64,000 nt of DNA from Pararhizobium mangrovi (GCF_006516965.1 NZ_VHLH01000006.1:1-64000), one strand, 5' to 3'; positions 35,216 through 47,697 are shown, counted from the stretch's first letter. The notes: a model not told the origin generated them from the letters alone. Program-made: numbers and translations.

Positions 35216-35608
35216 TCACTTCGTGTAGAGCGTGATCGTGCCCGTTGCGGCATCCAGCTTGGCGGCGGCGATGCTCGAAACATCGACGTTCATGCCCTGG
35301 AGCTTCTGGCTCAGATCCTGGTTCTTCATGATCGCTGCCTGAAGCGACTGCTGCTCCTGCTCGGTCGTATTGAGCGGCGGCGTCGAGCTCGAGCCGGTCG
35401 TATGGTCGGTGTTTGCCATATCGGCCGTGGACGCGATCTGGACGTCGGCAGCCTTCGCCGTCTCGAGCTTGGTGGAGACGTCAGCCATCGACATCGTGCT
35501 GGCATCGCTGCTCGTCATGGCGTTGTCGTTGGTCTGGGCGAACGCCGGATAGGACGCGATGGTCGAGCCCATGAGGACGGCGGCGAGCAGTGCGGTGGTG
35601 CGTTTCAT
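35216..35608 (-). CDS. small secreted protein of unknown function
   Basis: 130 residues from ATG at 35608 (AAGGTAACC upstream). A clear signal peptide (MKRTTALLAAVLMGSTIASY, cut near AFA-QTN) is followed by a low-complexity Ser/Thr/Asp-rich stretch (residues about 27-85) and a C-terminal part (EQEQQSLQAAIMKNQDLSQKLQ, then AAKLDAATGTITLYTK). The last 45 residues look folded and have the form of a short helix plus strand. No family is recognised. Probably periplasmic. Confidence 0.7.
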   Translation of the reverse strand: MKRTTALLAAVLMGSTIASYPAFAQTNDNAMTSSDASTMSMADVSTKLETAKAADVQIASTADMANTDHTTGSSSTPPLNTTEQEQQSLQAAIMKNQDLSQKLQGMNVDVSSIAAAKLDAATGTITLYTK

Positions 35609-35940
35609 CGTGGTTACCTTTTGATCTTTTATCGGAACTTGCGTTCCTTCGCGTCCAGACAACCCATCCGACCGTCCAGTGTTCCCGCGGCCGCCCAAAA
35701 TTTTTCCGCATGATGACGAACTTGAAAAATTAAATCCTTTACACGGGTTTGTGATTCGCCGGGATGCGTTAACCACGAGGTCCGGCTAGCAGATATTTCC
35801 GTGCGTCGCCGCCTTTCGTGCGGGGTTCCGTTCGGGCGCGGGTTTGCCTATAAGGCGCTTCTAGCCCGTAGCCCTAACTCTTTGCCGCCGGTCGACGCCT
35901 CGCGTACCGACAGCAGAGCAGCCTGCCCGATGGATGAGCC
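35609..35940. other. promoter region between the secreted protein gene and carB
   Basis: 332 bases. The middle part (35695-35750) is AT-rich (AAAATTTTT, AAAAATTAAATCC) and is the probable promoter zone of the minus-strand secreted protein gene. TATAAG at 35849 may be part of a carB promoter, but no matching -35 box could be fixed. No gene or strong hairpin seen. Confidence 0.4.
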
Positions 35941-39438
<3,498 letters not shown>

Positions 39439-39626
39439 CGGCAAATTCTACCTGCTGGCCCTTCTACTCTGGGGGCAGCGAGGCAGCCGCTTCACGAAAT
39501 CGGGATAGGATCTCTTCGGGATAAGGCGAACGGCAAAGCGCCGAGAACGTTGAGCGATCGTTCCAAACGGGAGCCGCAGCGCGCGATCGGCGCGTGGCCG
39601 ATCCCGCAATTCCCGGAGATTACCCA

Positions 39627-40313
39627 ATGATATCGACACGACGGCTTTCCATACTCACCGCTGGCGCCATGATTGCAGCCGGCATGGCATCCGGCGCAAA
39701 CGCTGCCGGCATGAGCAGCGATACCGGTATGAGTGCGAACGGCAACGCTTCGCAGAGTTCGAGCAAGCCGGCGCTCGCCAAGCAGACGCATATCCGCGGC
39801 ACGATCACCGATTACTCCGACAACACGCTGAAGGTCGAGACGAAAGACGGGCAGACGGTGAAGGTCGGCGTCGACGACAAGACGAAGGTCGCCGGATTGA
39901 AGAAGGCCGAAGCTTCGGACATCGGCAAAGGCGATTTCGTCGGTATCGCCTCGATCCCCGGCAAGGGCGGCGGCAGCGACGCCGTCGAGGTGCTGATCTT
40001 TCCAGCCGCGATGAAGGGTGCCGGCGAAGGCAGCTATTCCTGGGACCTCACCGACGATTCGAGCATGACGAACGCGACCGTCGCCAATGCGGTGAAGAAC
40101 GTCGACGGCCGCAAGGTGACGCTCACCTACAATGGCGGGCAGGAAAAGACGATCTCCATTCCGAAGGATACGCCGATCGTCACCATCGCCAAGGCCACCC
40201 GTGACGATCTGAAGAAAGGCAACAAGGTCTTCGTCAGCGCCAGCGGCATGAACGGTAACGACACCGCGTCGATGATCATGGTCGGCAACAACGGCGTCGC
40301 TCCGCCCATGTGA
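39627..40313 (+). CDS. secreted protein with two beta-barrel-like repeats (DUF5666-like)
   Basis: 228 residues from ATG at 39627 (CGGAGA upstream). Signal peptide to about ANA-AGM, then a Met/Ser-rich linker (MSSDTGMSANGNASQSSS). Two similar units follow: HIRGTITDYSDNTLKVETKDG with VDDKTKV...GKGDFVGIASI, and VDGRKVTLTYNGGQEKTISI with DTPIVTI...KKGNKVFVSAS. This strand-loop-strand pattern resembles DUF5666-type OB-like domains. Probably periplasmic; function unknown. No operon partner on the plus strand; converges with the MFS gene 20 bases on. Confidence 0.7.
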   Translation: MISTRRLSILTAGAMIAAGMASGANAAGMSSDTGMSANGNASQSSSKPALAKQTHIRGTITDYSDNTLKVETKDGQTVKVGVDDKTKVAGLKKAEASDIGKGDFVGIASIPGKGGGSDAVEVLIFPAAMKGAGEGSYSWDLTDDSSMTNATVANAVKNVDGRKVTLTYNGGQEKTISIPKDTPIVTIAKATRDDLKKGNKVFVSASGMNGNDTASMIMVGNNGVAPPM

Positions 40314-40333
40314 GCCGTGCGGTTTCCGGGCGA

Positions 40334-41548
40334 TCAGCCCGGGATCGCCCGCGCGCCGACGTGCAGGTTCCGCCCCGCGCCGAGGCCGAAGGCGAGAAGC
40401 GCCGTACCGATGCAGGCAAAGAGGATACCGGCGGCCGTAAAGCCGCCGGTGAGATCGCGGATGATGCCGATCGCGAGCGGAGCCAGGGACGCCAGCAGGT
40501 AGCCCACGCACTGCGCCATGCCCGACAGATGAGCGGCGACGTGACTGTCCGGCGACCGGCGCACGATCATCGTGAGCGCGATGGCGATGAGGCCGCCCTG
40601 CCCCGCCCCTTGCAGGATCGCCAATATCCATCCGAGCGACAGCGGCAGGAAGACGAAGCCGACGAGCCCGAGCGTCGCGAAGAGGGCCAGTGCCGTGTTG
40701 ACCGGTCGTTCGTCCCGGCAGCGCGCGGCGACCAGTGGCGTAGCAATGCACGAGACGACCTGCACGAGGATGGAAAAGGAGACGAGCGCGCCGGCATCCC
40801 CGGCGGCCATGCCACGCGTTCGCAGGATCGTCGCCAGCCAGCCGAACACCGAATAGGCGAGCGAGGCCTGCAGGCCCATGAAGAGCGTGACCTGCCAGGC
40901 AAGCGGATCCCGCCACAGCCCTTCGACGGAACGCGTCGCCCGCCGCGCGCGACTGGAGTTGCCGAATACCTGAGGTAGCCAGACGAGCGCCGCGATCACG
41001 GCCGGCAGGGCCCATATCGCGAGTGCCCCCTTCCATGAGCCGGAAAAGGCGCGTTGCAACGGTACGGTAACGCCTGCCGCGACCGCGGCACCGAGGGTCA
41101 GTGCCATCGTATAGAGGCCCATCATCAGCGATGCGTGGTCGGAGAAGTCGCGCTTGACGAGGCCGGGCATCAGCACGTTGCCAACGGCGATGCAGGCGCC
41201 GGCAATCGCAGTACCGAGAAAGAGCGGCACTGTGCCGAGCCCGCGCATCGCGACGCCGACGACAAGCAGGAGCAGCAGGACGAAAAGCGTGCGTTCGGCG
41301 CCGAAGCGGCCCGCAAGCCGTGGTGCGAGCAACGCGAAAAGGCCGAGGCACACGACCGGCGCGGTCGTCAGCACGCCGGCGGCGAAAGCCGAAATCCCGG
41401 TACCTTCGATGATGTCGGGCAGAAGCACCGAAGCGCTCGAAAAGACCGGACGAAGGTTGAAAGCGACGAGCACGAAGCTCGCGGCGAGGAACAGGCGCGC
41501 CGCGCGTGTGGTACCGGCCCTGTCGCCTGTCGACGGTTCGCGTGTCAT
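40334..41548 (-). CDS. MFS transporter, CynX/NimT-like
   Basis: 404 residues; the ATG at 41548 is favoured since GAGAGG is 9 bases upstream, while the ATG at 41557 touches the same site. Twelve membrane segments, with FNLRPVFSSASVLLPDI in the first, the motif often seen in cyanate/nitroimidazole-type carriers, and GGLIAIALTMIVRRSPD late in the chain. Members move small anions or export drugs; the substrate here is unknown. Monocistronic by position. Confidence 0.85.
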   Translation of the reverse strand: MTREPSTGDRAGTTRAARLFLAASFVLVAFNLRPVFSSASVLLPDIIEGTGISAFAAGVLTTAPVVCLGLFALLAPRLAGRFGAERTLFVLLLLLVVGVAMRGLGTVPLFLGTAIAGACIAVGNVLMPGLVKRDFSDHASLMMGLYTMALTLGAAVAAGVTVPLQRAFSGSWKGALAIWALPAVIAALVWLPQVFGNSSRARRATRSVEGLWRDPLAWQVTLFMGLQASLAYSVFGWLATILRTRGMAAGDAGALVSFSILVQVVSCIATPLVAARCRDERPVNTALALFATLGLVGFVFLPLSLGWILAILQGAGQGGLIAIALTMIVRRSPDSHVAAHLSGMAQCVGYLLASLAPLAIGIIRDLTGGFTAAGILFACIGTALLAFGLGAGRNLHVGARAIPG

Positions 41549-41621
41549 TTGAGCCATCCTCTCGCCGGGGTCGCATGCGCACGGTTCGGCAGCGTCAATC
41601 GTCGTTGGCGAGGTCGCGCGC

Positions 41622-42401
41622 TCATCCCGTCGGCGGTGTGATGGGGATCTTGGCGAAGGCGAAGATCAGGAGTTCGATCGCCACGAGCCAGCTTCCCAGA
41701 ATGCGCCCGGCGATCGTCAGCCAGGGTCGTTTGAAGTGGCGCAGCAAAAATGCCGGTGCCGCAAGGATCCATGCGCAGGCAGCGAGCGCGCCGATCCCGA
41801 ACGTGTCGAGATCGTTGAAATAGTCCTGCAGCCCGATGAAGAGCGTGTAGTCGGCGCCGAGCAACACGGCGAGGACGAGTGCCGCCGGGAAGCGCACACG
41901 CTGCGGCAGCCACAGGGCGACGCCAGTGAGCCCGACGGCGATCGGCGTGACGAGATAGACCTGCGTATCGAGATCGTGCGGCAGGAAGAACGCCTGCCAG
42001 ACCTCGACGAAGCGAAACAGGCAGACGACGAGCGTGCCGCAGAACACGGTGACGACGATCGCGAAGCGCCGCATGCTGGCGAGGCCGGCGCACAACACCC
42101 CGAGGCCGAGCGTGGCGAGCGCGACGTCGTAGACCGTGAACGGCAGAAGAAAGCCGAGTTCGCCGAAGGAATAGGTGTGGCGCAACGCCTGCGAGAGAAG
42201 GACCAGAAGCGGAGCGCAAAGGAAGAGCAGAATGGCCGGGGTCAGCGTATGCACGTCATCGGCGAGGATCCGCTCGGCGAAGACGGACCTGCGTTTCGCA
42301 GCGGAACGCCGGGAGGTCGGCATCGCGGCGGCGCCGACGCGACGCTGCGCCGCGTTGCCGGTCGGCGATTTTCTTCGGCGTTTCGAGCGGCTTACGGGCA
42401 T
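41622..42401 (-). CDS. multi-span membrane protein, paired with HupE
   Basis: 259 residues beginning at ATG 42401, four bases after the HupE stop. The first 55 residues are Arg/Lys/Ala-rich and cytoplasmic (SRSKRRRKSPTGNAAQRR). Six or seven hydrophobic segments follow, including LTPAILLFLCAPLLVLLSQA, VYDVALATLGLGVL and a short extracytoplasmic loop (FLPHDLDTQVYL). No family could be named. Its tight spacing to the hupE-like gene suggests a joint function, for example in metal import or membrane energisation, but that is inference. Confidence 0.6.
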   Translation of the reverse strand: MPVSRSKRRRKSPTGNAAQRRVGAAAMPTSRRSAAKRRSVFAERILADDVHTLTPAILLFLCAPLLVLLSQALRHTYSFGELGFLLPFTVYDVALATLGLGVLCAGLASMRRFAIVVTVFCGTLVVCLFRFVEVWQAFFLPHDLDTQVYLVTPIAVGLTGVALWLPQRVRFPAALVLAVLLGADYTLFIGLQDYFNDLDTFGIGALAACAWILAAPAFLLRHFKRPWLTIAGRILGSWLVAIELLIFAFAKIPITPPTG

Positions 42402-42405
42402 GAGT

Positions 42406-43059
42406 TCAGGCCACCGCGTTGACGAGATAGTAAAGCCCGGCAAGCACGATAAGTCCGCCGAGTGCGCGGGATACCCTGCCTTCGTAGAGCCGGCCGAAGA
42501 GAAGCCCGACGGCGATGCCGACGACGTGGATCATGCCCGTGGCGACGACGAACCCCACCGCGTAGGCGGCGGGATCGGCAGCCATCGGCAATTCCGCGCC
42601 ATGGGCATAACCATGGAACACGGCGAAGAAGGCGACGATGAGGAGCGCCAGCCATTCGGGGGCCTTCCATTCGGCGAGGATCGCCGCGCCGAGCACGATG
42701 ATCGAACAGGCGATGCCGAGTTCGATGCCGGGCATGGCCACGCCGGCGATGCCGAGCACACCGCCCACGCACATGATGAGAGGAAAGGTTACCGGCAGCA
42801 TCCAGACCTGTCGTCCGCCCATCTGCGCGCCCCACAGGCCGACGGCGAACATGGCGAGCAGATGGTCCGGGCCCGAAAGCGGATGTTCGAAGCCGCTCGC
42901 GAAACCGCCCATGGGACCGGTGACGATATGCGCGGAAGCCGGATCGGACGTGAGGAACCAGGCGACGACGCCCGTTGCAATAGAGATCGCGCAGCGCGGC
43001 AGGACTGCTCGCGGTGGCGCCGGAACCCTCTCGTCGTCGTCGCGAATCGTACCCGTCAT
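42406..43059 (-). CDS. HupE/UreJ-family membrane protein
   Basis: 217 residues. After an N-terminal hydrophobic segment ending near SAHIVTG comes the family's metal motif HPLSGPDHLLAMFAVGLWGA, then five further segments and FHGYAHGAELP, a second His-rich site. Family members are (secondary) nickel or cobalt permeases found with hydrogenase or urease genes; neither enzyme is encoded in this window. It is followed directly by an unidentified membrane protein gene. Start at 43059, no strong ribosome site seen. Confidence 0.85.
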   Translation of the reverse strand: MTGTIRDDDERVPAPPRAVLPRCAISIATGVVAWFLTSDPASAHIVTGPMGGFASGFEHPLSGPDHLLAMFAVGLWGAQMGGRQVWMLPVTFPLIMCVGGVLGIAGVAMPGIELGIACSIIVLGAAILAEWKAPEWLALLIVAFFAVFHGYAHGAELPMAADPAAYAVGFVVATGMIHVVGIAVGLLFGRLYEGRVSRALGGLIVLAGLYYLVNAVA

Positions 43060-43153
43060 AGCGCCGAGGCATAGCGTTTGGCGGCATGGCGGGCAATCTC
43101 GGGACGTGCACGAGAGATAATGGTCGGTTTGCTCACGAAAAGCCGATCCGCCC

Positions 43154-43182
43154 TTACAAAAAGCGCGTGGATGCCTTACATT
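43154..43182 (+). promoter_or_regulatory. promoter of greA
   Basis: TTACAA (43154-43159), 17-base spacer, TACATT (43177-43182). Predicted start near 43189, leaving a leader of about 100 bases before greA that contains an intrinsic terminator. Confidence 0.55.
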
Positions 43183-43203
43183 CTTTGGCCGACGACGGAC
43201 GGT

Positions 43204-43238
43204 GCCGGCGCGAAACCGCCGGCGGCCGTTTTCTTTTT
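43204..43238 (+). terminator. intrinsic terminator inside the greA leader
   Basis: GCCGGCG (43204-43210) and CGCCGGC (43217-43223) form a perfect 7-bp stem with a 6-base loop, extendable by a T.G pair and G-C pairs, followed by TTTTCTTTTT (43229-43238). It lies 50 bases before the greA start, with no plus-strand gene upstream to terminate. It would give a short leader RNA of about 50 bases or attenuate greA. Confidence 0.6.
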
Positions 43239-43287
43239 GTCTTCGCCCGGCAGCACGCCGGGGCGCGAGGACCGCAAAGGGGATGAC

Positions 43288-43764
43288 ATGGTAGACAAGG
43301 TGCCCATGACCAAAGGCGGCTTCGCCAAGTTGCAGGAAGAGCTGCGCTGGCGCCAGCAGGAAGAACGCCCTCGTATTATCGATGCGATCGCCGAGGCACG
43401 CTCCCACGGCGATCTTTCGGAGAACGCGGAGTATCACGCCGCCAAAGAAGCCCAAAGCCACAACGAAGGGCGTATTTCCGAGGTGGAAGACTACATCGCC
43501 CGCGCCGAGGTGATCGACGTCAGCAAGATGTCCGGCGACACGATCAAGTTCGGCGCCACGGTAAAGCTCGTCGACGAGGATACCGAGGAAGAAAAGACCT
43601 ACCAGATCGTCGGCGACCAGGAGGCCGACGTGAAGCAGGGCCGTATCTCCATCTCCTCGCCGATTTCCCGCGCCATGATCGGAAAGACGGTCGGCGATTC
43701 GATCGAGGTCGTCGCGCCGGGCGGGTCCAAGGCCTACGAGATCCTCGACGTCAACTGGAGCTGA
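43288..43764 (+). CDS. greA: transcription elongation factor GreA
   Basis: 158 residues, start at 43288 with AAAGGGG upstream. The N-terminal coiled coil ([20 protein letters not shown]) carries the tip acidic pair within [20 protein letters not shown], needed to make RNA polymerase cut backtracked RNA. The C-terminal FKBP-like domain has [19 protein letters not shown] and [13 protein letters not shown]. Full length. Followed 8 bases later by the lpcC-like gene, a conserved pair in rhizobia, so the two may be co-transcribed. Confidence 0.97.
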   Translation: MVDKVPMTKGGFAKLQEELRWRQQEERPRIIDAIAEARSHGDLSENAEYHAAKEAQSHNEGRISEVEDYIARAEVIDVSKMSGDTIKFGATVKLVDEDTEEEKTYQIVGDQEADVKQGRISISSPISRAMIGKTVGDSIEVVAPGGSKAYEILDVNWS

Positions 43765-43772
43765 GCGGGGCC

Positions 43773-44831
43773 GTGCCGGCGAAGGTAAACCTCGCCGACA
43801 TCGACATCGTCGCTCCGCACTTCAAGCGACGGCTTTCGGGCGTGACGTCGACCGTCGTCCAGCTCGTGCCGTGCCAGCGCCGGCTCGGCACGCGCATCGC
43901 GGTCGTCGGTCCCGGCCTGCCCTCGTCGCTGCCGCATCTCGGCATCCGCCAGCTCGCCGGTCTCTGGCGCCGGCCGAACGGAAAGCGCTTTCGCGTCTGG
44001 CACGCCCGGCGCAACGTCGAGATGGCGGCGGGCATCGTGCTTCGCGACGTGCTGCGCATGCCGATCCGTCTGCTCTTCACGTCGGCCGCGCAGCGCCATC
44101 ACAAGGCGACGACACGCTGGATGATCGCCCGCATGGATGCCGTCGTCGCGACGAGCGCGCGCTCGGGCGGTTTCCTTCGGGTCGAGCACAGCGTCATTCG
44201 CCACGGCATCGATACCGAGGCTTTCCACCCCGGCGAACCGTTCTCGACGGAAAAGCCCTATCGCATCGGCTGTTCCGGCCGCATCCGTCCGCAGAAGGGA
44301 ACCGACCTCTTCGTCGACACGATGATCGCGCTGCTCCCGGACCATCCCGATTGGCAGGCCGAGATCACCGGTCGCGCGACACCGGAACACCGCGCCTTCG
44401 CGGCCGATCTGAAGGAGCGCATCCGCGCCGCGGGCCTTGCCGAGCGCATTCGCTTTCTCGGTGAGATCGACGACATCAAACCCTGGTATCGCGCGCTGAC
44501 ACTCTTCGTCGCGCCATCCCGCAACGAAGGCTTCGGCCTGACGCCACTCGAGGCGATGGCTTCCGGCACGGCCGTCGTCACCTCGAACGCCGGCGCCTAC
44601 GACGAACTCGTCGACCCCGGCAAGACCGGCACGGTCGCTCCCGCCGGTGACGGCGAAGCCCTTCGCGAAGCCATCCGTCCTTATCTCGACGACCCGGCCG
44701 TGGCGCATCGATATGGATCCGCCGGCGCACGACGCGCACGCGCGCATTTCCGGCTCGAGCAGGAAGCGCAGGCGCTGGCGGCGATCTACGAACGGCTGCA
44801 GCACCAGCCGTCCGGTCACCGAGTGTCTTGA
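43773..44831 (+). CDS. lpcC: LpcC-like LPS core glycosyltransferase (GT4)
   Basis: 352 residues from GTG at 43773. The opening IDIVAPHFKRRLSGVTSTVVQL and VWHARRNVEMAAGIVLRDVL match LpcC, the mannosyltransferase that adds a core mannose to lipid A-Kdo in Rhizobium. The GT-B C-terminal domain has SGRIRPQKGTDLFVDTM and the E-x7-E motif in EGFGLTPLEA. It acts at the cytoplasmic face of the inner membrane using GDP-mannose. The last 16 bases overlap the 3' end of the opposite-strand Stealth gene. Symbol by resemblance and synteny. Confidence 0.82.
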   Translation: MPAKVNLADIDIVAPHFKRRLSGVTSTVVQLVPCQRRLGTRIAVVGPGLPSSLPHLGIRQLAGLWRRPNGKRFRVWHARRNVEMAAGIVLRDVLRMPIRLLFTSAAQRHHKATTRWMIARMDAVVATSARSGGFLRVEHSVIRHGIDTEAFHPGEPFSTEKPYRIGCSGRIRPQKGTDLFVDTMIALLPDHPDWQAEITGRATPEHRAFAADLKERIRAAGLAERIRFLGEIDDIKPWYRALTLFVAPSRNEGFGLTPLEAMASGTAVVTSNAGAYDELVDPGKTGTVAPAGDGEALREAIRPYLDDPAVAHRYGSAGARRARAHFRLEQEAQALAAIYERLQHQPSGHRVS

Positions 44832-45802
44832 AGAAGAAACGAGATGATCGACGCCGGCAGCGTTGCGGCGAATTTTGCGCTCAGTGCTTCATGGATTTCG
44901 CGACGCATGGTCGATGAAAAACGGTCGAGGCTCTGAACGCAGCCGAAGGGCACACTCGGCTCTCCGATCGCCGCGAGAAAAGCGTCGATGCCCCTGCGCA
45001 TGCCCGGGCGCAGATAAGCGAGCGGAGGCGGCGGCTCGACGACGGTACCGCCTGCGATCACCTCGAGATTGTTGGAAAGCGCGACCGAGTTGTACTGCGC
45101 GGCATCGCGAAACCGGTAGCGCACCTGTTCGCTCAAAACCTGCGGATGTTCTGCATGAAACCGCTCGAGCCGGCGTCGATCGAGGGGATGGGGATGATGC
45201 TCGGCAAAGAGATACGCTTCGGAAAGGCCGAGCAATTCGGCCGCCCTTTCCTGCGAGCGACGGTGGCCGGGCCGCTTGTCGGGCCGAGCCAGCATGGCAC
45301 GAAGCCGCGCCCGGGGCTGCTTCGACCGTAGCTTCGACATCGTTCCGTAAAGAACCGGCCGGCTGCTGCGGAAAAAGGCTTGCGGGCTCGACGGTGCGTT
45401 CAGGAACATGTCGTCATTGGCGTAGACGAACTGGTCGGAGAGACCGGGTATGCGCCATACGGCCGATTCGATCGGCCGCGGATTGAAGGTCGGTCGAAGT
45501 GCGTCCAGCCCGTCGAAGATCGTGTGATGCGAAACGAGACGGATGAAGTCCGGCGCACAGAGACCTGCCTCCTGGAAGGCATCGAGATACGCCGGCTTCT
45601 GCGCGTCGGTCACCAGATGAATACGGCGTACGAACGGGGCGTAGGCGAGGATCGAGGCAATGGCGTAGTAGATTTCGCCGTCGTCGTGGAAGCGCGTCTC
45701 TTCCACGGCACTCGAATGGGCCTCGCGACTCCACCGCCGACGTTCGGCCGCATGCGCGGGATCGGCACCATCGACCCATGGAATGACGAAATCGATATCC
45801 AC
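44816..45802 (-). CDS. Stealth-family sugar-phosphotransferase
   Basis: 328 residues, GTG start at 45802, 19 bases after the preceding glycosyltransferase gene. Stealth regions are seen in order: CR1 IDFVIPWVDGADP, CR2 RFHDDGEIYYAIASILAYAP with RIHLVTDAQKP, CR3 FVYANDDMFLN. CR4 is less clear. Stealth proteins transfer hexose-1-phosphate to make phosphodiester-linked polysaccharides (capsule or exopolysaccharide) and are related to GlcNAc-1-phosphotransferase of animals. Co-transcription with the GT2-like gene suggests a surface-glycan pathway. Confidence 0.88.
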   Translation of the reverse strand: MDIDFVIPWVDGADPAHAAERRRWSREAHSSAVEETRFHDDGEIYYAIASILAYAPFVRRIHLVTDAQKPAYLDAFQEAGLCAPDFIRLVSHHTIFDGLDALRPTFNPRPIESAVWRIPGLSDQFVYANDDMFLNAPSSPQAFFRSSRPVLYGTMSKLRSKQPRARLRAMLARPDKRPGHRRSQERAAELLGLSEAYLFAEHHPHPLDRRRLERFHAEHPQVLSEQVRYRFRDAAQYNSVALSNNLEVIAGGTVVEPPPPLAYLRPGMRRGIDAFLAAIGEPSVPFGCVQSLDRFSSTMRREIHEALSAKFAATLPASIISFLLQDTR

Positions 45803-45821
45803 GATTATCGGCTCGGTCGGT

Positions 45822-46877
45822 TCATGCGTTGGAGGAACGCCCCGTCGGCAGCGGTATCATGAACCCGCGCGCGAGAAGGTCGTCAACGCCACCATAGGCG
45901 ATCGATCCCTCGTAGTCGAAATGCGTTACCGTTTCCGTATCGAGGCGATCGAGCACGGCTCGGTACACCGCAGCGCCATCGAAATGCTGCCCGTCGTGGA
46001 CGGCGCGTTGCGTGCGCTCGCGCAGATCGGAGAAAATCTTGAAGTGCAGGAGCGCGGCCATCACCGGCGGAAAATTGTAGAGTGCCGGTCTCGGACGATG
46101 GATGGTTCGCGCCAGCGAGCAGTATCGGTCCCAGCGCATGAGCGGGTATTTCATAAGCTGGCTCCGCGCACCGAGCTTTCGCAGCCGAACGCCGCCATGC
46201 ACGCTGATTGCGTTCGCAGCGACGATCGCCTCGTATCCGCCACCGTCGAAATGGGTCGCGACCTCCCACGGCATGCGTCCGTCCCTGCCGGTGAAGGCCG
46301 CCGCCGCCAGGTCGCCTTTCGGGTAAAGGTCGAGCATGGGCGCGGGTACACGGTTGACACCGCCCCGTTCGAGCCGTCGGACATAGGCGGCGATCGGCTC
46401 GCGCCCGATCGTTTCGTAGACGAAGAACTCGTCGGAATCGACGATCAGGTACCACCGGTCGAGGCCGTAGCGCGCAAGCAGCCGTTCGCGCCAGATCTTG
46501 CCGCGCGCCGCATCCGCATATCGCACGTTGCTTTCGAAGAGATCGACGTCCGGCTCGACGAGCAGACAGTCCCGCGTGCCGTCATCGGAAGCATCGTCGA
46601 CGCAGATGAAGCGCGTGACGCCCATGGCGCGATAATGAGCGAAGAACGCCGGCATGAACCGCATGTCGTTGTGGGTGAGCACGACGAGGGGAAAATCCTC
46701 GCGCGAAAGCGGCTTCGGCGCGCGTTCGCCGGCCGGTCGCAACTCGACGTCCTCCGTCCGGTCGGCAAGGTCGCGCTTGGGGAAGAAGGACTTGCCCCAG
46801 AAGAACGCGCGTTCCGAATGCGAGCGCTGCCATACGTCGGCCGTGCGGCCGCTGATCGGATAGGCGAACGTCCTCAT
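45822..46877 (-). CDS. GT2-like glycosyltransferase (Glyco_tranf_2_4 type)
   Basis: 351 residues, start with GGGAGG nearby. The GT-A core has FPLVVLTHNDMRFMPAFFAHY, RFICVDDASDDGT and WYLIVDSDEFFVYE, the last being the D-x-D metal site. This set is usual for the Glyco_tranf_2_4/GT92-like group, often annotated in capsule loci. Sugar donor unknown. First gene of a two-gene operon with the Stealth gene; both point away from lrp. Confidence 0.85.
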   Translation of the reverse strand: MRTFAYPISGRTADVWQRSHSERAFFWGKSFFPKRDLADRTEDVELRPAGERAPKPLSREDFPLVVLTHNDMRFMPAFFAHYRAMGVTRFICVDDASDDGTRDCLLVEPDVDLFESNVRYADAARGKIWRERLLARYGLDRWYLIVDSDEFFVYETIGREPIAAYVRRLERGGVNRVPAPMLDLYPKGDLAAAAFTGRDGRMPWEVATHFDGGGYEAIVAANAISVHGGVRLRKLGARSQLMKYPLMRWDRYCSLARTIHRPRPALYNFPPVMAALLHFKIFSDLRERTQRAVHDGQHFDGAAVYRAVLDRLDTETVTHFDYEGSIAYGGVDDLLARGFMIPLPTGRSSNA

Positions 46878-46917
46878 CGTGCCTCCCTGCCCCGTTGCAT
46901 GCCCATGTCCGGGCGAA

Positions 46918-47391
46918 CTACCCGAACTCCACCAGCCCGGCGTCCTTGACCTGCCGGATGGTGAGCATGGTCCGCACGGTCTCGACGTTCTCGCTCGCCG
47001 TCAGTTCCTCGATGACGAAATCCTGGAACTGGGTGAGGTTTTCGGCGACGCACTGGAGGAGGAAGTCAGTTTCGCCGGAAACCATCCATGCTTCGCGCAC
47101 CAGTGGCCAGGCATCGGTGCGTCGGGCGAAGGCCTTCAGGTTCGCATCCGATTGGTGTTCCAGCCCGACGAGGCAAAAGGCCACGAGGTCGTAGCCGAGA
47201 ACCGGCGCGTTCAGCATCGCCCGATAGCCTTCGATGACCCCCGCGTCCTCAAGCTTGCGCACGCGGCGCAGGCAGGGCGGCGCGGAAATGCCGACGCGTT
47301 CGGAAAGCTCGACATTGGTCATGCGCCCTTCGCTCTGAAGCTCGCGCAGGATCTTCATGTCGATGGCGTCGATCTCGATACGGCGTGCCAT
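46918..47391 (-). CDS. lrp: Lrp/AsnC-family regulator
   Basis: 157 residues from ATG at 47391 (MARRIEIDAIDMKIL). N-terminal HTH in MTNVELSERVGISAPPCLRRVRKLEDAGVI; C-terminal RAM domain with VREAWMVSGETDFLLQCVAE. Regulates in response to amino acids, often leucine. The order lrp, trxB, lsrB is known from Sinorhizobium (lrp3-trxB-lsrB); here lrp is divergent from trxB. Symbol is used in the family sense. Confidence 0.93.
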   Translation of the reverse strand: MARRIEIDAIDMKILRELQSEGRMTNVELSERVGISAPPCLRRVRKLEDAGVIEGYRAMLNAPVLGYDLVAFCLVGLEHQSDANLKAFARRTDAWPLVREAWMVSGETDFLLQCVAENLTQFQDFVIEELTASENVETVRTMLTIRQVKDAGLVEFG

Positions 47392-47697
47392 GGATTGCCC
47401 TGGTTCGTGTCCGCTGCGCGCGAAATCTGGTCGAAGCTCGTGGCAAGAGCAAGGAAATTGCGTTCGCGAGACAGAAAATGCCGGTGTTTTCCGGTTCGCT
47501 TTTTCCCGTTCGCTTGTGGTCAAGCAACACCGTCGTCTTGAAAGCTTCGCCGCGCCGTCCCATAGAATGGCACTGGCCGCGCTTTGGCACGCGCCGGCCG
47601 GTCATGCGGTCGTGGTTCGGATGGATTTCTCTCCTGCTCGTGTGAGCTCCGCTACGCCACGTCCGTCGTTTGAAATGCGCAAGGATCGAATTCAACC
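47392..47697. other. divergent promoter region lrp/trxB
   Basis: 306 bases. Contains the promoters of lrp (minus) and trxB (plus), but no box pair strong enough to call. No gene, hairpin or repeat was recognised. Confidence 0.4.

Noticed and set aside
47568-47583. Sigma-54-like TGGCAC box before trxB
   Set aside because: No GC/TTGC element at the required spacing follows.
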